Shown piece after piece: positions 63,201 through 64,000 of a stretch of 64,000 nt of DNA. The position numbers and the translations under genes are program-made. The DNA is taken from assembly GCA_027943245.1 (NCBI GenBank), contig JANDJZ010000143.1, forward strand, positions 62,001 through 126,000, written 5' to 3'. The notes under the pieces are model-generated. The model saw only the letters and a list, made by a program, of their open reading frames with translations, ran no database searches and had not been told where the DNA came from. Every line of letters starts with the position of its first letter. The first letter of the stretch is position 1. Origin of the DNA: Acanthamoeba sp. SK_2022b. Taxonomy: Eukaryota > Discosea > Longamoebia > Acanthamoebidae.

Positions 63201-64000
63201 AGGCAAAGACCTGGCCGCGTTGCGCCTGCAGCTGAAAGAGAAGGTGCAGGAGACGCTGTCGGCGGTGGCCGACGACGGGCTGGAGCAGAGCAATCTGCAT
63301 GTCTGGAGCTTTGGCCAACTGCCGGCGTTTTACGAGCAGAAGCGCGGCGGCTATTCGATGAAGGCTTACCCGGCGCTGGTGGATGAAAAGGACAGCGTGG
63401 CGATCCGCCTGTTCGACAGCGAAAGCGAGCAGCAACAGGCGATGTGGCAGGGCACGCGCCGCCTGCTGTTGCTGAATATTCCTTCGCCGATCAAATACCT
63501 GCATGAAAAGCTGCCGAACAAGGCCAAGCTGGGGCTCTATTTCAACCCGTACGGTAAGGTGCTGGAGCTGATCGACGACTGCATTTCGTGTGGCATCGAC
63601 AAGCTGATCGCCGAACACGGCGGCCCGGTCTGGCAAGAGGAAGGCTTTGCCCGCCTGCAGGAGCAGATCCGCGCCGAGCTGAACGACACGGTCGTCGAGG
63701 TGGCCAAGCAGGTTGAGCAGATCTTGACGGCGGTCTTCAACATCAACAAACGGCTGAAAGGCCGGGTGGACATGTCGTTGGCGCTGGCGCTGTCGGACAT
63801 CAAGACCCAGCTCGGCGGGTTGGTCTACCGCGGTTTCGTGACCGGCAACGGCTGGAAACGCCTGCCGGACACGCTGCGTTACCTGCAGGCGATCGAGCGT
63901 CGGTTGGAAAAACTGGCTATCGATCCGCATCGCGATCGCGCGCAGATGTTGCGGGTGGAGCAGGTGCAGCTGGCGTGGCAGCAGTGGCTGAACAAGCTGC
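60262..64000 (+). CDS. hrpA: ATP-dependent RNA helicase HrpA (3' end outside window)
   Basis: A DEAH-box RNA helicase; 1246 codons are inside the window and E. coli HrpA has 1300, so only the C-terminus is missing. Walker A is GETGSGKTT (residues 96-104), the DEAH box is DEAH (193-196), with TSATID and QRKGRCGRVSEG following. The helicase-associated and OB domains and the long DUF3418 C-terminal region come after about residue 500. HrpA was recently linked to rescue of stalled ribosomes in E. coli. No ATG fits; I chose the GTG at 60262, with AGGA 9 nt upstream. ATG 60307 would be an alternative. Confidence 0.94.
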   Translation, partial: MKSPLEALPAQLGELMLRDQQRLRRRLQGARKIKNPDAQLAVAAEVESDIAAARQKVQARAASCPRITYPESLPVSQKKQDILNAIRDHQVVIVAGETGSGKTTQLPKICLELGRGVKGLIGHTQPRRLAARTVANRIADELETPLGGSVGYKVRFNDQVGENTLVKLMTDGILLAEIQQDRLLMQYDTLIIDEAHERSLNIDFILGYLRELLPKRPDLKVIITSATIDPQRFSRHFNNAPIIEVSGRTYPVEVRYRPVVDDGDDTDRDQLQAIFDAVDELGREGPGDILIFMSGEREIRDTADALNRLNLPHTEVLPLYARLSNSEQNRVFQSHHGRRIVLATNVAETSLTVPGIKYVIDPGTARISRYSFRTKVQRLPIEPVSQASANQRKGRCGRVSEGVCIRLYSEQDFLSRPAFTDPEILRTNLASVILQMTSLGLGDIAAFPFVEAPDKRNIQDGVRLLEELGAIATADNGHYQLTPQGRQLAQLPIDPRLARMVLEAQKSGSVREVMIITAALSIQDPRERPMDKQQASDEKHRRFADKDSDFLAFVNLWDYLQEQQKANSSSQFRRLCRNDFLNYLRVREWQDIYTQLRQVAKELGLPINSTPSDYRSVHTALLTGLLSHIGQKDADKQEFTGARNARFSIFPGSGLFKKPPKWTMVAELVETSRLWGRIAARIEPEWIEPLAQHLVKHSYSEPHWSKSQGAVMASEKVTLFGLPIVAARQVNYGAIDPLLCRELFIRHALVEGDWQTRHAFFRENQKLRAEVEELEHKSRRRDILVDDETLFGFYDRRIPNDVVSGRHFDSWWKNAAKQQPDLLNFEKEMLIKDGANKISALDYPNFWHQGNLKLRLSYQFEPGTDADGVTVHIPLPILNQVEEQGFEWQIPGIRRELVIALIKSLPKPVRRNFVPAPNYAEAFLGRVTALELPLLDALERELRRMTGVTVSRDDWQWDQVPDHLKMTFRVVGEKNQTLREGKDLAALRLQLKEKVQETLSAVADDGLEQSNLHVWSFGQLPAFYEQKRGGYSMKAYPALVDEKDSVAIRLFDSESEQQQAMWQGTRRLLLLNIPSPIKYLHEKLPNKAKLGLYFNPYGKVLELIDDCISCGIDKLIAEHGGPVWQEEGFARLQEQIRAELNDTVVEVAKQVEQILTAVFNINKRLKGRVDMSLALALSDIKTQLGGLVYRGFVTGNGWKRLPDTLRYLQAIERRLEKLAIDPHRDRAQMLRVEQVQLAWQQWLNKL

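Overview
The window is a gene-dense, GC-rich enterobacterial chromosome segment. Protein sequence and gene order point to Serratia, most likely close to S. marcescens. Many blocks match the E. coli K-12 order (pyrF-yciH-osmB-yciT, ybiW-ybiY/fsaA, sapABCDF, pspF/pspABCD-ycjXF-tyrR-tpx-ycjG-mpaA-mppA, zntB-fnrS-ttcA, ydbK/ydbJ/hslJ/ldhA, ydbH-ynbE-ydbL, azoR-hrpA). Accessory genes sit between these blocks. I saw no prophage, insertion sequence, CRISPR array, tRNA or rRNA gene.

Layout. 1-3.6 kb: a small ribbon-helix-helix protein, a DUF1471 periplasmic protein, pyrF-yciH, osmB and the regulator yciT. 3.7-7.8 kb: a glycyl radical enzyme with its activase, divergent from fructose-6-phosphate aldolase. 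7.9-12.8 kb: a CstA-family transporter, then an M20 amidohydrolase with an MHS-type transporter. 12.9-18.8 kb: RNase II, a long-form glyoxalase I divergent from a LysR regulator, and a YdeP-like molybdopterin oxidoreductase. 19.1-28.2 kb: dacD, a LysR gene, a two-domain CMD protein preceded by a possible 33-codon leader ORF ending in Cys-Cys, then the sap operon. 28.3-31.3 kb: a metal-starvation locus, with a Zur-like box, FolE2, gamma-carbonic anhydrase and a COG0523 GTPase, followed by the Fur-box-preceded small RNA RyhB. 31.3-43.3 kb: phage-shock genes, tyrR, tpx and murein-peptide recycling genes. 43.4-47.8 kb: two poorly known genes, zntB, the FNR-dependent small RNA FnrS, a VOC protein with a LexA-type box in its promoter, and ttcA. 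48-55.8 kb: pyruvate:flavodoxin oxidoreductase, an EmrE-type pump, ydbJ, hslJ, ldhA, and a small monooxygenase divergent from a second LysR gene. 56.1-64 kb: ydbH-ynbE-ydbL, azoR, and hrpA cut by the window end.

How the genes fit together. Anaerobic and fermentative functions are frequent: the glycyl radical enzyme, NifJ, LdhA and FnrS. Metal homeostasis appears as Zur and Fur control side by side. Envelope stress and maintenance is covered by Psp, Sap, DacD, MpaA, MppA, YdbH/YnbE/YdbL and OsmB. Two LysR paralogues, each divergent from an enzyme gene, share an almost identical intergenic motif and may form a small detoxification regulon. Start codons were often placed downstream of the longest open frame, using Shine-Dalgarno spacing and remembered E. 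coli homologues. No database search was run, so identifications rest on sequence recognition.
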